64,000 nucleotides of DNA, from the NCBI GenBank assembly GCA_014773175.1, contig VXCM01002157.1:81537-145536 (forward strand), given 5' to 3'. This DNA comes from Lucifuga dentata (taxonomy: Eukaryota; Chordata; Actinopteri; Ophidiiformes; Bythitidae). Positions within the stretch are counted from its first letter, which is position 1. Each line of letters begins with the position of its first letter. Below are positions 10,117 through 24,602 of this stretch, piece after piece. The position numbers and the translations under genes were made by a program. The notes beneath the pieces were generated by a model. The model was not told where the DNA came from and searched no databases. It saw only the letters and a program-made list of their open reading frames with translations.

Positions 10117-13100
10117 GTCAGCTTTCCGTAACTTCTGTGTAGTAGCACCGAGCTGTGGGCGTCTTTTGTTTTATCGCCACCTGCTTCTTTCTTTTTAGCG
10201 GTGACGGCACATCCTTCTTCACGTTTAGCCAAACTCTGACGAAAAAGCCCGCACTTTGCTGCTGCCATCACCGTTAACTCAACTTTCTACAGCGAAAAAC
10301 ACGAATTAAGTGCTTTTTGTAATCTTTGAGAGCCACTCTGCACTTTGGCTCATGTCTGCTCCACCAAACTGGAATTTCAATGAAGTTATTATGACTTTTA
10401 GAGATATTAAACCACGAACCTCCGCAACCAAAGGTGACGTCAGGGTTTGGCTTGAATAAAAAAAAAAAAAAAAAAANAAAAAAAAAAAGAAACGGCAGTC
10501 AGGCTAGTTCCTCTTCCTGCAGGTTTCCTGCGTCTGAGAAAACAAATCACGGTTTCCCGGTTTTATCGCTGTAATTATGTCACCGTGGAGTGGTAAAAAA
10601 ATGGCGCAAACCTTTTAGAATCGGTTGTTTTACGTTTATAACTTTTTGATCCCGCATTAAACATGTTTGATATCCGTAGACTTGAAACTCTCAAATGGAG
10701 AATTAAAGCTTGATCTGGTTTGGTTTCACACGGTTAAGGTTTCACCAAAATCAAACTAATGCTGCGTTCAAGTTGCACTCAGAACTCGTAATTTGCAACC
10801 TCCTTCCCTGAAAAAGTAAAACAAAATGCCCAGTTCAGTACGTCATTTCAGTATGGATGCTCGCACCAAACTAATTTCGTTAAATAATGTTTTGAAGCAT
10901 TTTCTTTCAATCAATCAGCAAACGAAACACCTTTTGAAAAGTAAATAGCTCATAAATTTAAAACGTACCTTTCTTTTTCCAACAGAGCAAACAAAACAAA
11001 AGTTTTCATGAAGGCCTCCTTGTTGTCTCTTGCTTTGTTTAGCTTGTTTAGCGGTGGTTGTAAATGACGTAAATGGTAGTGCGGCTTTCCATTTCCAAGG
11101 CACAACAAACGCATCATGAGTCAATGCTGCCTTCAATGCAAAATACTGTTTGAAGAAGTTGCGATTAAAGGACCATACCGTCCATTTTGCATGTTTGAGC
11201 CTAATATATTCAATTTTCATACACATAACGTTACTGACAATCATTTCCCAAAGCATACTACTGGCACGGTGAATTAAAAATGTTTTTCCTACCTTCCAGA
11301 CCACCATTAGTTTCAGTTCATTCTGGTACTCTATTAAAATCAACTTGTTGATACTTGAAACGTTCTTGGGATAGGTAATCCATCATCACCAACAAGACGT
11401 GTATTCAGGTTTTTTTAGAAGTTACATAATTTTAGTATTTAAGCACAATAAAAAAAGTGGAGTGAATGTATGCCTCCACCAGGGAATATAGTCCCAAAAG
11501 AAGACCTGTGTTTATGGAAAAATTTAAAGGACCGTGACTTCATAAGGCTGTGTAACTATTAGCAGGAGAAACATGGATTTTTAAGGTGGGTGTATCACTT
11601 GAATATTTGATTTTGAAAGATTAAGAGATTTAGCAAAATATCAGGAAAGCTGAAATACGGTTTTATCCTTTGTGAAATGATTGTCAGTAACATAACATGT
11701 ATGAAAATTGAGTATATTAGGTGCAAACATGCAAAATGGGTGGTGTGGTCCTTTAAATGCACAAAAGACATAATTCCAAGTTACGGCTTCCCATTTCTGA
11801 GGTACAAGTAATGCAGAATTATTGCGAGACTGCTGACTCCGCTCATTGGTCAGAAATGTCCGGGGGCGGAGCAACGGCATTGGAAGAAGGAAGAAGTTTA
11901 CTATACTTTCTACATTTAATAACAGCTGGTTTTTTTTTCTGATAGTTTACAAAACTGTGGCTTCTAAATTTTTAGAGTTTAGAAACCATTAAGGATTAAT
12001 AGTAAACTGTTTAATCTGAACGTGCTTTTACTTTAATCTGCCCTGACCATATCAGTGTTCATCTCATTTAACTTTTTCATTTGCTTGTTAACTAAGCTGC
12101 TTAAGTTTTAACTTTTTTAAATGTTTGTTCGTTGTTACACTTCTTGTTTACTTTTTATTAGCATGTAGTCAGAGATGGACATGTAAACATGGAAGTCTGG
12201 CTCTCCTGGGCTTTCTCTGTGTGAGCGAGACTACACACCAGTGCTGCTTCATCTCATTTTAGCCACATTAAAGGACCATACCTGCGATTTTGTGTATTTA
12301 AGCCCAATAAATACTACACACATATTGTGTTACTGACAACCAATTTCAGAAACATAAAACAGTATTTTCATTTCCATTTATTTTGACAGATTCCATAATC
12401 TTTCAAAATATAATGTTCAGGTGACGTGCCCACCTTAAAGTTCAATGTTTTGCCCGCTAACACGTATGAATGTAGAAGTGACGGTTGTTTTTTCAGAGAT
12501 GTCGTGTTCGTCGTGGTGGATTACTTATCCTAAACATGTGTCAAGTTGATTTTTATAACATTACTGGGATGAACTGAAACCAGTGGCTGTCTGGAAGGTA
12601 GGAAAAACAATTCTAAAATTAACTGCTCCAGTAGTATAATGAATGAATGAATGAATTTTTTATTCAAGTGTCATGTGTATCTTTTTTATATGCCCAGCCC
12701 ACATGGGCTTACAAGACACTATTTAAACATACATGTATGCCAGAGTTACAGATACAGAGATGTGATATTTCATCAAAGAGAACAAATAAGAATTTCTTAT
12801 ACATGAAATAAACCATCTTGCCTTCTCTTACAGGCTTTTGAAACAAAATTAGCTAACTTAAAAACCCAAAACCAAACAGCCATTCCATTCTTCTATAGTC
12901 AGTCCGCCAAAATCTCTCAGGATCTTGGTCAAACATTTCATCAAACATTAATCCTCTCAAATTATCATAATACAGTAAGTGCAATACAAAAGAAAGTGTG
13001 TTTCATCTTCAACCTCTCCCAACCCACACAGATCACACAGTCTGCTGTCCTCCTGGATATTTTTAAATCTACCCACTTCCACATTCAGAGGAAGGATTCC

Positions 13101-16100
13101 TGTTCACATCTGTGCAACTAAAGATCTTTGGCTTCTTGATAGGTCTGATGTGACATGGGTTTCAGGGCCATATGTAAGTCCGCAGTTTTGGTTTTAACAG
13201 AATATCTCTAGCCCATTTTTCCTTCAAAAACAGAAAAAAGCTTACTTTTGATTGTGTTAACTTTACATCATAAGTTGTTTATATAGACATACTGTAAACC
13301 AGCTTCTTCAAAAATAGCAGAAATTTCTTTGTTCCATGGAGGATGAAGATCTTCTTATAGGGCTGGGCGATAAATCGATTTAATCGATTAATTCAAGTTT
13401 ACGTTTTGGTACGATGTGTAAAATGGCTAAATCGGAAAATCGAGGTTTTTTTAAAAAAAAAACAAAAAACTACTATCTAACTATTTTTAACGGGGAAAAT
13501 GTGACAGCGGGTCGCTCTCCGTCAATCAAGCCTGTTCCCGTTTTGTGTGCGTTAAACCTACAAGCCTTGTTTATANGGGTCGCTCTCCGTCAATCAAGCC
13601 TGTTCCCGTTTTGTGTGCGTTAAACCTACAAGCCTTGTTTATACTTTGGCGTGTCCGTCCGTGAGGGTCCACGGCTCTACCTGCAGTGGGACGCAGACAC
13701 GGTTTCCAATTTTACCAATCAACGGTCCGTCACATTCACTGATGTCACGCCCACGAAGCTTTCAGCAGATCAGATGTGCAGCAAGATGCTAACAAACACT
13801 TCGACTGAAGATGAGCTCGTTTCTAAAAAAGGTAACGTCTCTTCATCGTTTGGAAGTTGTTCGGTTTTGCATTTCACGGCACGGAGCTCCTATAAATGTT
13901 ACAGACCCGTTTGCTGCAGCTTCACGGCGTGCAGCAAACGAGTCTGTAGGTGGAATACTGTAACATACATGTTACATTAATACTGTAACATGTCAGAGCA
14001 TCAAGAGGCAGCAGACAGGAAGCTGGACATCACTGTAAAACCTTTTATTTTAAAAGGTTTTGGTTAGAAAGCCTGACAATTTATTATTTTAATAAAGAAA
14101 ATNAAAAAAAAAAAAAAAAAAAAAGATTAAAATCGCAAATCAGCCGTCATGTGAAAAAAATCGAGATTTTATTTTTAGGCCATATTGCCCAGCCCTATTT
14201 TCTTATTTATCCTGTCTTCAGCCATATCAAGTAAACGCTCCCATAATCGAATCATTTCACATTTCCGTTGTATTGATCCAGGAACCCAGCCCAGTATATC
14301 TTAGAAAATGGCTGTCAGTTACAACGCGTATATGCGTTGTATTGATTGAGCTCAAACATGCCAAATCGGCGGTTTTGTCCTTTAAGTTGTTGACAGCAGT
14401 AGAGAGTATAAACCTGTGAAGTGAACGTGTGTGTGGCGGTGAGGCATAGCGGGTTAAAGGGAACTACTTTGGCTTTGCCTTGCTGAAAGAGGATTACCCC
14501 ATCCAGGTTGCTGAAATCAATCTGGCTACACGGCAATTTAAAGGAACAACCCCCTGTCATCTGTGGCTGCTTTCTGTGCTGAGGTAATTATGGCCATCTG
14601 CTCAAAACAAGCAGGTCTGGACCCTGTGGGGTGGGCAGGCCTTGAACACGTACACACACACACACACCTGGCATTTGAACAGCCCAGCAGTAATGACGGT
14701 GTGTCTCATAATGTAATTCCCACCTGATCAGGATGTGTTTATCCAAGCACGGATTCCTGGATAAACCAATAATCCAGCTAAGCAAGTCAGTAAAACCAAG
14801 ATCTTTGGGGTTATGAAATCCAGGGGAGTTTCAGGACGATGCATCGCTCCTGGAGGGGATTCCTCAGAATTCAAGAGGTCCTAGAGGGTGTTCAAGGTTT
14901 CAGGGTCGCATGAAAGGCTTCAGGGAATACTAAATCAGCAACTTGTATAGATTCCTGTGATTATAAGATCAAAACACAGTCATGATTTTCCTGTTTTAGA
15001 TTTCCAGCTTTGACAGTGAATTTGTTAGTGTAGTTGGTTTTCTAGAGCCTGAGTTGCCATAATCTAACTATAACGCCAGAAATCTCCGTCCGTCTGTCTG
15101 TGGCACTAACATCTCTAGAACCCGACACTGTATGAAGTTGAAATTCGGCTGTCCACGTGTGGCAGGATACACTCCGCAGGCACTAATGGCAGGCTGCTGC
15201 GCACACCATAAAGTCCGGCCCGGTCCAAACAGGCACGTTTTCAACAGGCACTGCACTAGTGACAACAATTAGTTATTTTAGTAGGATTAAGGAAGAATCA
15301 TGGAATACTGGGAGGTTTATTCAACATCAGAGAGAGGCAGAAAACTGTGTAGATTTCCTAAACTGTTGACAGTAAATAATTGTTGAAAATAGAGATGTCC
15401 CGATCCAAAGTGTCGTTATCTGGGCTGATCCAGGCTTTTTTAAATTGGTATTGGCTACAGTAGAGCTGATCAACAATCCAATCCTTAGTTTATTTTAAAG
15501 GACCATACCATCCATTTTGCATGTTTGAGCCTAATATATTCAATTTGCATACATGTTATGTTACTGACAATCATTTCCCAAAGGATAAAACTGTATTTCA
15601 GCATTCCTGATATTTTGCAAAATCTCTTAATTTTTCAAAATCAAATATTTAAATGATACACACCTTAAAAATCAATGTTTCTCCTGCTAATAGTTACACA
15701 CCCTTATGAAGTCACGGTCCTTTAAATTTTTCCATAAACGCAGGTCTTCTTTTGGGACTATATTCCCCGGTGGAGGCATACATTCACTCCACGCTTTTTA
15801 TTGAGCTTAAACACTAAAATTACATAACTTCTAAAAAAACCTGAATACACGTCTTGTTGGTGATGATGGATTACCTATCCCAAGAACGTTTACAGTATCA
15901 ACAAGTTGATTTTAATAGCAGAATGAACTGAAACCAATGGAGGTCTGGAAAGTAGGAACAACATTTTTAATTCATTGTTCCAGTAGTATGCTTTGGGAAA
16001 TGATTGTCAGTAACATTACGTGTGTGAGAATTTAATATATTAGGCTCAAACCTGCAAAGTTGGTGGTATGGTCCTTTAATCTGTTTTGCTTCATCCACCT

Positions 16101-19100
16101 GAAGAAATCTTGTCATCCGTGTCGTAAACTCCCAAAGGCTTTCCTTTACAATAACATTACAAAAAAAAGCACTATTCACAACTTCTGATAACAACTTGTC
16201 AATGGATATCACATCTGCAGAGTGGAGCTACTTCACAGTTACCATAGTAACCGACAGCTACTGTAAAATTAGCAACACAAGTATTTCACGAGGCGAAATA
16301 ATAAGAGCTACAGTCAACACGACCAACATGATAAAGCATCTGAAAAGAAAACACACGACAGAATGCGATGTGTTTGTAGGAGTGTAGCAAAGACAGATAA
16401 CACCAGAGAACTTTTCAAACATGAGAGAAGTTTGACTGTTCATTGTCAACCATAGTTGAAATTTGTTTTGGACCCCACCTGCAACATATAGAACAAACAT
16501 TAGAAACAATGACAGTTACAAAAATCTAAAATTAAAAAATGTCATCAATTAGAATTGTTTTTCTTCCTTCCAGATAGCCATCGGTTTCAGTTCATTCAAC
16601 CGATCCAACACAGACCTATAAGGAAGAAAATGTTTGTCTCCGACAGGGAATATAGTCCCAGGAGAAGACGGCTTTTATAGAGAAATTTAAAGCGACTGAC
16701 CCTCACAGTCACGCACGAGCATTAGGTGAAATATTGAATTTTAAGGTGAGTGTGTCACCTGAACATTTGATTTTGAAAGATTAGGAGATTTAGCAAAATA
16801 ACACAAAAACCAAAGTACGGTTTTAAAATGGACGGCTGTGACGTAGCGTGCATGTGGGTAGTATTTATTGAGCTCAAACATGCAAAACCACCAGTGTGCT
16901 CCTTTAAACAAATCAAATGAAGTGATGGTTGACACATCTGAACTCACTTGGATGCATTTTAAGCACATTATCAGCTCATTAGAAGCACAGATCAACTTTT
17001 TCTCTTCAGACGATGATCAAATAGTAGCATTAGCAACTTGCATTCAGCTGAATATAACCGCGAACTTGTTACCAGCTGCTTCCACAGAGCTCAGAAGGAA
17101 ATGTTGGCAGTCATGCAAGCACTTAAATCATTACATCATTCCCAGTTGTAATTCAGTTTTAGAATGTAGTAAAGATTTTACCCTGCAACAGGTCAGTTGT
17201 CTTCTCCCAAACCGGTGAAAGTTTGCACTTTTTCACCGGTTGAGTATGTAGGCTAGGGCTAATCTGAAAGGTCCACAAAGAAAATTTTTAGTAAGACAAA
17301 GGTCAGTTTATTAAGGTCAGTCAAACCAGGGTCAGATTTTGTCGGGCGAGGGGGCGGGACACCGGGACCAGGACCAGGAAAAGTCTCGCCTCTCCCAATG
17401 GCCAATCCGACCCTGCTAGCAAACTAGCTGCACTGTCAACTCTCAACGAGCCCAACACCATGTCAACCCATCGTCGTCACGGAGATGATGGGACTGAATT
17501 TGATTGGACCAAACCAAATGCTGTGCCAAGTTGAGCAGCGTAATGCCAAACCCGAGCGTGCAGAGAGCAGAGATGTTGAGAGAGCGAGTGTGTTTAGTTA
17601 TGACAGCACACACTTAAAGATTTTTTCTGAGCCAAAAATAGAGTTTTGTTTGCTCAAATGAAATCACATGCGCGCAGAATTTTGTTTTCTAGGTTCGAAA
17701 TGTGAAACTGCCCGCTTGAAATGCATTTTCTTTGCTCAAAATGTGGCACAAATCTAACTCCATTAAAAAAAATAAACGAGTCTTTTTCATGTGTGAACGT
17801 ACACTTAAGAAATATGTTGTGTTGGCAGCACGTGGAGAAATCTGCGCTATGGAGGCTCAGCAGTGTTTAAGATAACAGTAGCCCCCCTCTTCCTCCCTCT
17901 GGAGCAGCTTTCCTTCAGGAAGGTCAAAGGGTCACGCACGCACACACACACACACACAAAGAAGGCGATTTGGCCTTCCTCCTCCACAGTGTTTTCCCAT
18001 TAGCTCAGAGAACAAAGCCCAGCCATTGTGTGCTGTGTGCACCCTGAAGTGTGTGTTATTGCAGAGCAACATTAGGTGAATACACACTCTCAGACAACAG
18101 CTACACTCACATTTAGGACTTACCAAATGCACCTTTTTAAAGGGTAGCACCACCGTTTCAGAATTGAGCTGTCAAATAGAGATTTTTCTAACAATATTTT
18201 TACTGTAATTTTTGCTTTGTTACACAGAGTATATATCCATTTTACACATAATAGGTAGATGAGTACACATATACCCTTATACATACTATTGAGCATATTA
18301 AGATAGTAGAAAATATCACTTGATTGCATACGCTCTTGCATTTTTACAAAATTTGTACTAAAAGAGGAATAAAATTGAAAAGAAGAGAAAAAAAAGGATA
18401 AAACATCCTATAACAAGAATAAATTTGCTTCTCTGACAGAGACTTTTTATAATCCTCAAAAATATACGCTTTCATAAAATTAGCAGACAAATAAATTAAA
18501 ATATCAGATACTCTTCATGTGAATAACATAGGTGGCGTCTCAAGAGCTTCCATTATTGTAAGCGTCAAATAGAGATTTAGCGCCAACATGCAGAATCATT
18601 AAAACTGAAATTTTATACCAAAATAACCCTGTATGGGTAAGTGTGATTTTATTTAAAATTTTCTTTTTTTTATTCTGATGTTGGCAAAATGACTGTAACA
18701 CCTCACAGTTACGAAGACTTTATGAAGGATTTGTGCTCTAATGAGTATTTAGGAGAATGTTTTGCGTGAATGTCAATACTGCCAAAATAATACGACACAT
18801 TTTTAAATTGAATCAAATATTTGCCTCATAAAAGAAATAAATGATAGCATTAAGATATGATCTGCATCCAGATACGTAAGTTATCCAGATAAAGAAAAAA
18901 CCTGCATGTAATTGTGTGAGGTAAATATAAATGTAGAATACGTGACAATATAAATCTAATCCCGACTGGCAGAGCTCATACATGTGGTGTAAGTGCTGAT
19001 GCTGCTGTGATGTAATAATTTCAGAAATGTCTGCATCAGGACAGACACGGATCAAAAGCTCTCCTAAAGATGAAACTTCAGAATCAACCTTTGGAATCTT

Positions 19101-19135
19101 TTAGAAATGATTTTGAATCAGGAGTTGCAACTTGC

Positions 19136-19169
<34 letters not shown>

Positions 19170-22100
19170 ATTCATTTTTTAACAACTTTGATGAAGTTTT
19201 TTAATGGAGCGTAAAGGAATGTGAGATCTGATCACATGGTGGGCAGAATCCAGATAACGAGAACACTTTTTGATGCAAAGTGTAACTGCTAGGGATGAGT
19301 GAGTACACCATTATCTGTATCGGTATCCATTCAACCAACTTAATTATCCGTATCCGTACTTGGATGGGTGCAACCGGGAAATGGATGGGGCTTAACCCAG
19401 AGAGTTAAGAATCGCTAGCTAACTGGCTAGTTAGCCTAGAAGCTAGTAGAAGCTAGTAGAAATGTGCNAAGAATCGCTAGCTAACTGGCTAGTTAGCCTA
19501 GAAGCTAGTAGAAGCTAGTAGAAATGTGCATTAGTATCAGTATCTTCGTGTGAATGTCCACAGTAAATGAATGTGTGTTTGTTTAGTGAGAATAATGTTG
19601 AGCTGAATCTGAGAATAGCAACGATAGCTAATAGATGCTACTATGCTAGTGTGGACAGAGTGGCTGTGAATCGTGTGTGGAGCAGCAGCAGCAGCTCTGT
19701 GTAGAGAGGAGCTCTGTGATTGGCTGCCTGGACGATCATGCAACCATGTGACAGCGCTAGTAATCAGATTTTCCTTAACGAGTACAGGTAGTGACACATT
19801 TTACTTGAATGTTACTCATGTTTGTAAAAAATACATTATCTATAATGGATACTTGTTTCATCTGAGTACTTTCTAATAAATGGGGCCTTATGAATGGCAT
19901 CAGATTGTACAGATGTACTACTGACAAACTCTCATGACCTCCTGCAGATCAAGAGCTTCTTGTTGAGGCAGGAAGCAGGAAACCACAACCAAGAAGTCCA
20001 GCAGTTGACTGACAGAAATAATAAATGAAGTGGGGTGGGGCTAACTCCTGTTCATTTCCACGCCACGCTCCTGTAAAGTGACTTAAACCTGGTATACAGC
20101 GTGCTAGTTTGGACTGTCCCAGATGAAAGATGACCAACGTGAAAGAATCGTGGCATTATCTGTGGCCGTGGCTCCAAAACGGTGGGCCAGCGTCACACCG
20201 TGAGAAAGGTACAAAGATGTAACGGTCTTACAACCAAAGATAGCCTGCGACAAAATTCTGACAGTGTCAGAAATTTAAGATGCTGCTACGACCTACATCT
20301 GTTATATAGGAATGCAGCGTGAAATGACGCGCTGGTCAAAGCGACACTGTTAGCGCTGTTATGATATAACGGTGCTAACGTCTGGGGGAAAAATAATAAC
20401 AACAACAATCCAAACTGAAGAGATGGAGGCAAAACGTGTGAAACGGAATTTGTGGGACTGTAACAAAGAAGGCATCAAAAGCGTGTTTATACGACGTCTC
20501 CTCCAGCTGTTAGCGCTCCCGTTATCGTGTCCGTTACCATGTCCGCAGCATGGAGAGAAATAGCGGAGGAATCGCAGGTTCCGGCTGAGTAATGAGCCGG
20601 TCCACATGTCCTCCTCCTCTACTTTGGAGTTTTTTTCGATACACAGAAGACAAAGTTTGCTTCTTGTATAGCTTCATTATTTTCCACAACAGCGGTGCAG
20701 ATGGACGAGGTGCTCAAATGCACTATTTTCTTTCGACTTGCATCGTAGCTACGATTTGTCAGGCATCGTCAACTTACAGTCTACACACATGAAACTCAAC
20801 GTTGTACCCATGTTTATTAGATCCATTCGCACAATATGGCTTGCAATGAACTTATGTCTGTGATCTTACAGTCTGTAGAAGCCATTACAGTGACAGGCCT
20901 GTCGTTGGCATTTTAACGAACATCGGCTGCACTTTTTCTACGGTGCGATATGTATTTAACGAGTCACGTTTTCAGTCTAAACTCAGCAAATGAAAAAGCA
21001 GGAAGAACTAAGATCAATGTGTTACCACCTTTTCAAAGCATCTGCTGGATTTGCTAATCAAAGGTAACATTAACCTCATACGCCTAGCATCTCTGCTTCT
21101 AGATCAGTGAATAGATCAGTAGGCTGTTCTGTAGTTGTTTGGAAGCAGTGCGGATCATCTCAGTCCTGAGTTCGTTTGAGCCGGGCTGAGACCCCCATCC
21201 TCAAAGCGGTCTTGCTGTGGTCGTTTTGGTTCACGATCAGGTACGATCGCTACGTTTGGACCTGCCCAAATGCCGACTAAACTGGAGCAAATTGACCAAA
21301 CTGCACCATGGGTTGATACTGTATGAAATATTACACGAAATAATTGATCAGTTCGGAAAGGAAACAGATGAATTTATGATGAAAAATAATCATTGAAGGT
21401 GGATACTCCATCTGTAAACAAACAGCCTCGTCTAGCCTGCTGCTGCAGATGCTGAAACTACAAAACTACTGCTGATTTAAGTGTGTGTGTGTGTGGGCAT
21501 TTTCAGCTCAACTTTTGGACGTACTCTGTCAGTTGTTTACATCTGTTCTGTGTCATTAAAGGAGGCTAAACACATGCATGCTGCTACAGTGTGTGTGTGT
21601 GTATCTTGTGCAGCGTTTCACCACTCCGTGTTTTATTTCCTGCACCGCGGCGGATGTGGCCACTTGTTCGCTCAGTCTTTACTTCTGCTTTGTCTTTCTT
21701 CTCCTCCCGGTTGCCCCACACTTTCTGTCAGCCATTATCTCCCCATCCAACTGCAGGCCCGTTTTCAGTGTGTCTTTTAGCATTTTAGCGCTGGAAGTAA
21801 TTACAGTCGGAATGCACTTCTATTGATGAGTTACAACTAATAAGTCAACTTCCTCAAAACACTTCTATGAGTTCCACACTCATAAAGCAGTCTGTATTTA
21901 CAGAATGAAGTTTCCTGCATGGCTAATGGAGCACAGAGGATTGTTTATTACAAGTCTAACAGCCTGATCCTGTATGGACCATTGTCCATAATGGACAAAT
22001 GCACTTCACAACATTTTAACGCACCATTGATGGCCACCATGCTCTTTCTTACACATAATTTGTGATGTCATTTTGTCAAGGTTTATCGTTTTATTCAGCA

Positions 22101-24567
22101 TAAATTCTAATTAGCTGAAAGCACATATTTGGAAACCCTGCTCTTTTGTTGTCATGCTGTTATTTATGGTCGCGTGTCTAAAAGCCTTTGACTCTTCATC
22201 TCTGAGTCTGAAACATGGTGTGTTTTCACTCTCAGAGAAGAGCAGCTGGTGGGGAGGGAAGAGGGAGGATGGGGGAGGGGGGGATTCCCTCTGCTCTCCC
22301 AGGGGGAGTAATAAGAGGAAAGGCCGAGAAACTGAGCAGGACAGGAGAGGCTGAAGAGCTCAGCACCAGTCTGCCTGCAAACATATGTAGCCATTATTAT
22401 CAGGAGCGTGTGTGTGTGTGTGTGTGTGTGAGTCATGATGTGAATACCAGGGTGCAGCTTGGTGAGGGCACGTCTCTCTTCTCAACCACTTATCAGCTGT
22501 TTGAAGGGCTTATAGACCTTTAAAAAAAAAACAAAAAAACCCTGATCTGTTGTCTGTTGTCTTTTCATGCTTTCTGACACTGTTATTTGTGTCAGTCGAC
22601 ACCTGGGAGTGACACTGTGCCTAATTGGTCAGTTCAACGTGCTGCATATAAATATATATTTATCATAAATGCTCAGTTAGTGGGCGGGACCTTTAATTAC
22701 TGTATAAGCTGAGTTTTTATTCCCAAATTTCACAAAGCACATCAGGGTCGGCTTATAAACAAGAAATTCAGATTTGATCCCAGAGAAGGAAATTTCCAGG
22801 GGTGGAAATACTACCATTACCACTACCCATGGAAAATAGTTTAAATCATACCTTAGAAAGAGATATTTCCTGACTAAACATCTTATCCAGCACATTTTGC
22901 GGCAGCCAGTAAGCTCTGTTGTGATTGGACAGTTACGGTAATCAGCTGCTGAAATAAATATCATGTTTACCGGTATGTGGATTATTTTCAGAAAATCACA
23001 GGAATACTATGACAATACCCAGAAAAACAGGTAATTTGCTAAACAAATAAATTGATGGAACAACATCAGGGGGTCGGCTTATACACGAGATCAGCTTATA
23101 GTTGAGTATATACGGTAATTACCTCAACTTCAGAGAGAACCAGGCCTTTATAAGAGGCAGGATTTTATTTCATTAGCTTCATCAGACCTTCATTGCTCAC
23201 CAGGCAGGTTTGAGGGCAGTGTGAAGCAACTGGGATGAGAATCAGCACATCCAAGTCTGAGACTCTGTCGGAAAAAGGTGGACTGTTCCCTCCAGGTTAG
23301 AGGGGAGTCACTACCCCAGATGAAGGAGTTTATCTCGGGGTCTTGTTCACGAGTGAGGGTAGGATGGAGCGTGAGATCGACAGATGGATTGGTACGGCTT
23401 CCGAGGTCCTAAGGACGCTGTTGTGGTGACGAGGGAGCTGAGCCAGAAGGCGAGGCTCTCGATTTACTACTCAATCTATGTTCCTATCCTCACCTGTGGT
23501 CATGAGCTTTGGGTAGTGACTGAAAGGACAAGATTGCGAATACAAGTGGCGGAAATGAGATTCCTCCGTAGGGTGTCTGGGCTCACTCTCAGGGACAGGG
23601 TGAGAAGCTCGGACATCCAGGAGGGACTCAGAGTAGAGCCGCTGCTCCTCCGCATAGAAAGGAGTCAGTTGAGGTGTTCGGGCACCTAATAAGGATGTCC
23701 CCTGGTTGTCTCCGTAGGGAGGTCTTCTGGGCACGTCCAACTGGGAAGAGGTCCCGGTGAAGACCCAGGAAAAGCTGGAGGGATTATATCTCCCGGCTGA
23801 CTTGGGAATGCCTCAGAGTCCCCCAACAGGAGTTGGCCTGGCTGGGGACAGGGAAGTGTGGGCCGGGCTGCTTAGTTTGCTGCCACCGCGACCCGGACCT
23901 GGATAAGCGGCCGATAATGGATAGATGGATGGATTTTATTAAGCTGGTGTGTGTAAATGTAACTTCCATACTTTTCACCAAAGTTTCCCTCTGCCGGTGT
24001 TACAGTAAATTAATGTCCTTCCCTTTTCCTTTAAAATCCTTTGGGGTTGATGAGCAAAGCGCTGATTATTTTTCCGTTAATAAGTCAGCGGTCCCTGCAT
24101 GTAGAGGCAAGCTGTAAACGGATGTTTAAAGTGTGGACTTTTACCAATTTTTTTTGTTGTTGGTAGACCTAGTAGAGCTCCCTAGGACGGTGATGAATTT
24201 CTCTGTGTGAAACAAGCTTGTTTAGGATGATGATTTAGGACAATGCCAAACAGAAACTAGAGCCTAGTAGCCTGCTTGCACCGCTGATGGACAATGGTTG
24301 AAGGAAAAAAAAAAAAAAAAAAAAAANGGTATGGTTAAAAAAAAAAAAAAGTCTGTACTGCCATCTGGTGCAGTAGTAATGTGTTTGCTACTATATTTGC
24401 CTTGGCCAGCAATAGACATACACTCACAGTGACTGTAAACGCGACCTTTATTTGAGCCCAGCCTTTATTTTTTAGTGCTTGTCTATACACCTTTGTCTAT
24501 AATTAGACCATTATTTGAATATCGGTTTTTATTAAATAAATTGCATCCTATACAAATTAATGTACGG

Positions 24568-24602
<35 letters not shown>

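Larger units (their letters stand above)
12268..14385 (+). mobile_element. older TTAAAGG MITE, split by a LINE
   Basis: Left part 12268-12639 (TTAAAGGACCATACCTGCG...), right part 14299-14385 ending TTTGTCCTTTAA. The 1.66 kb between is a LINE fragment that itself holds a hAT element, giving three layers of insertion. Confidence 0.8.
15392..17215 (+). mobile_element. degenerate hAT element, interrupted twice by MITEs
   Basis: AGATGTCCCGATCC at about 15392 matches the terminus of a common fish hAT family. After the MITE at 15495-16079 comes a BED-finger coding relic (16196-16387). A second MITE lies at 16551-16907, then more possible coding relic to about 17215. The right terminus was not identified, so the end is approximate. 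Confidence 0.5.
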
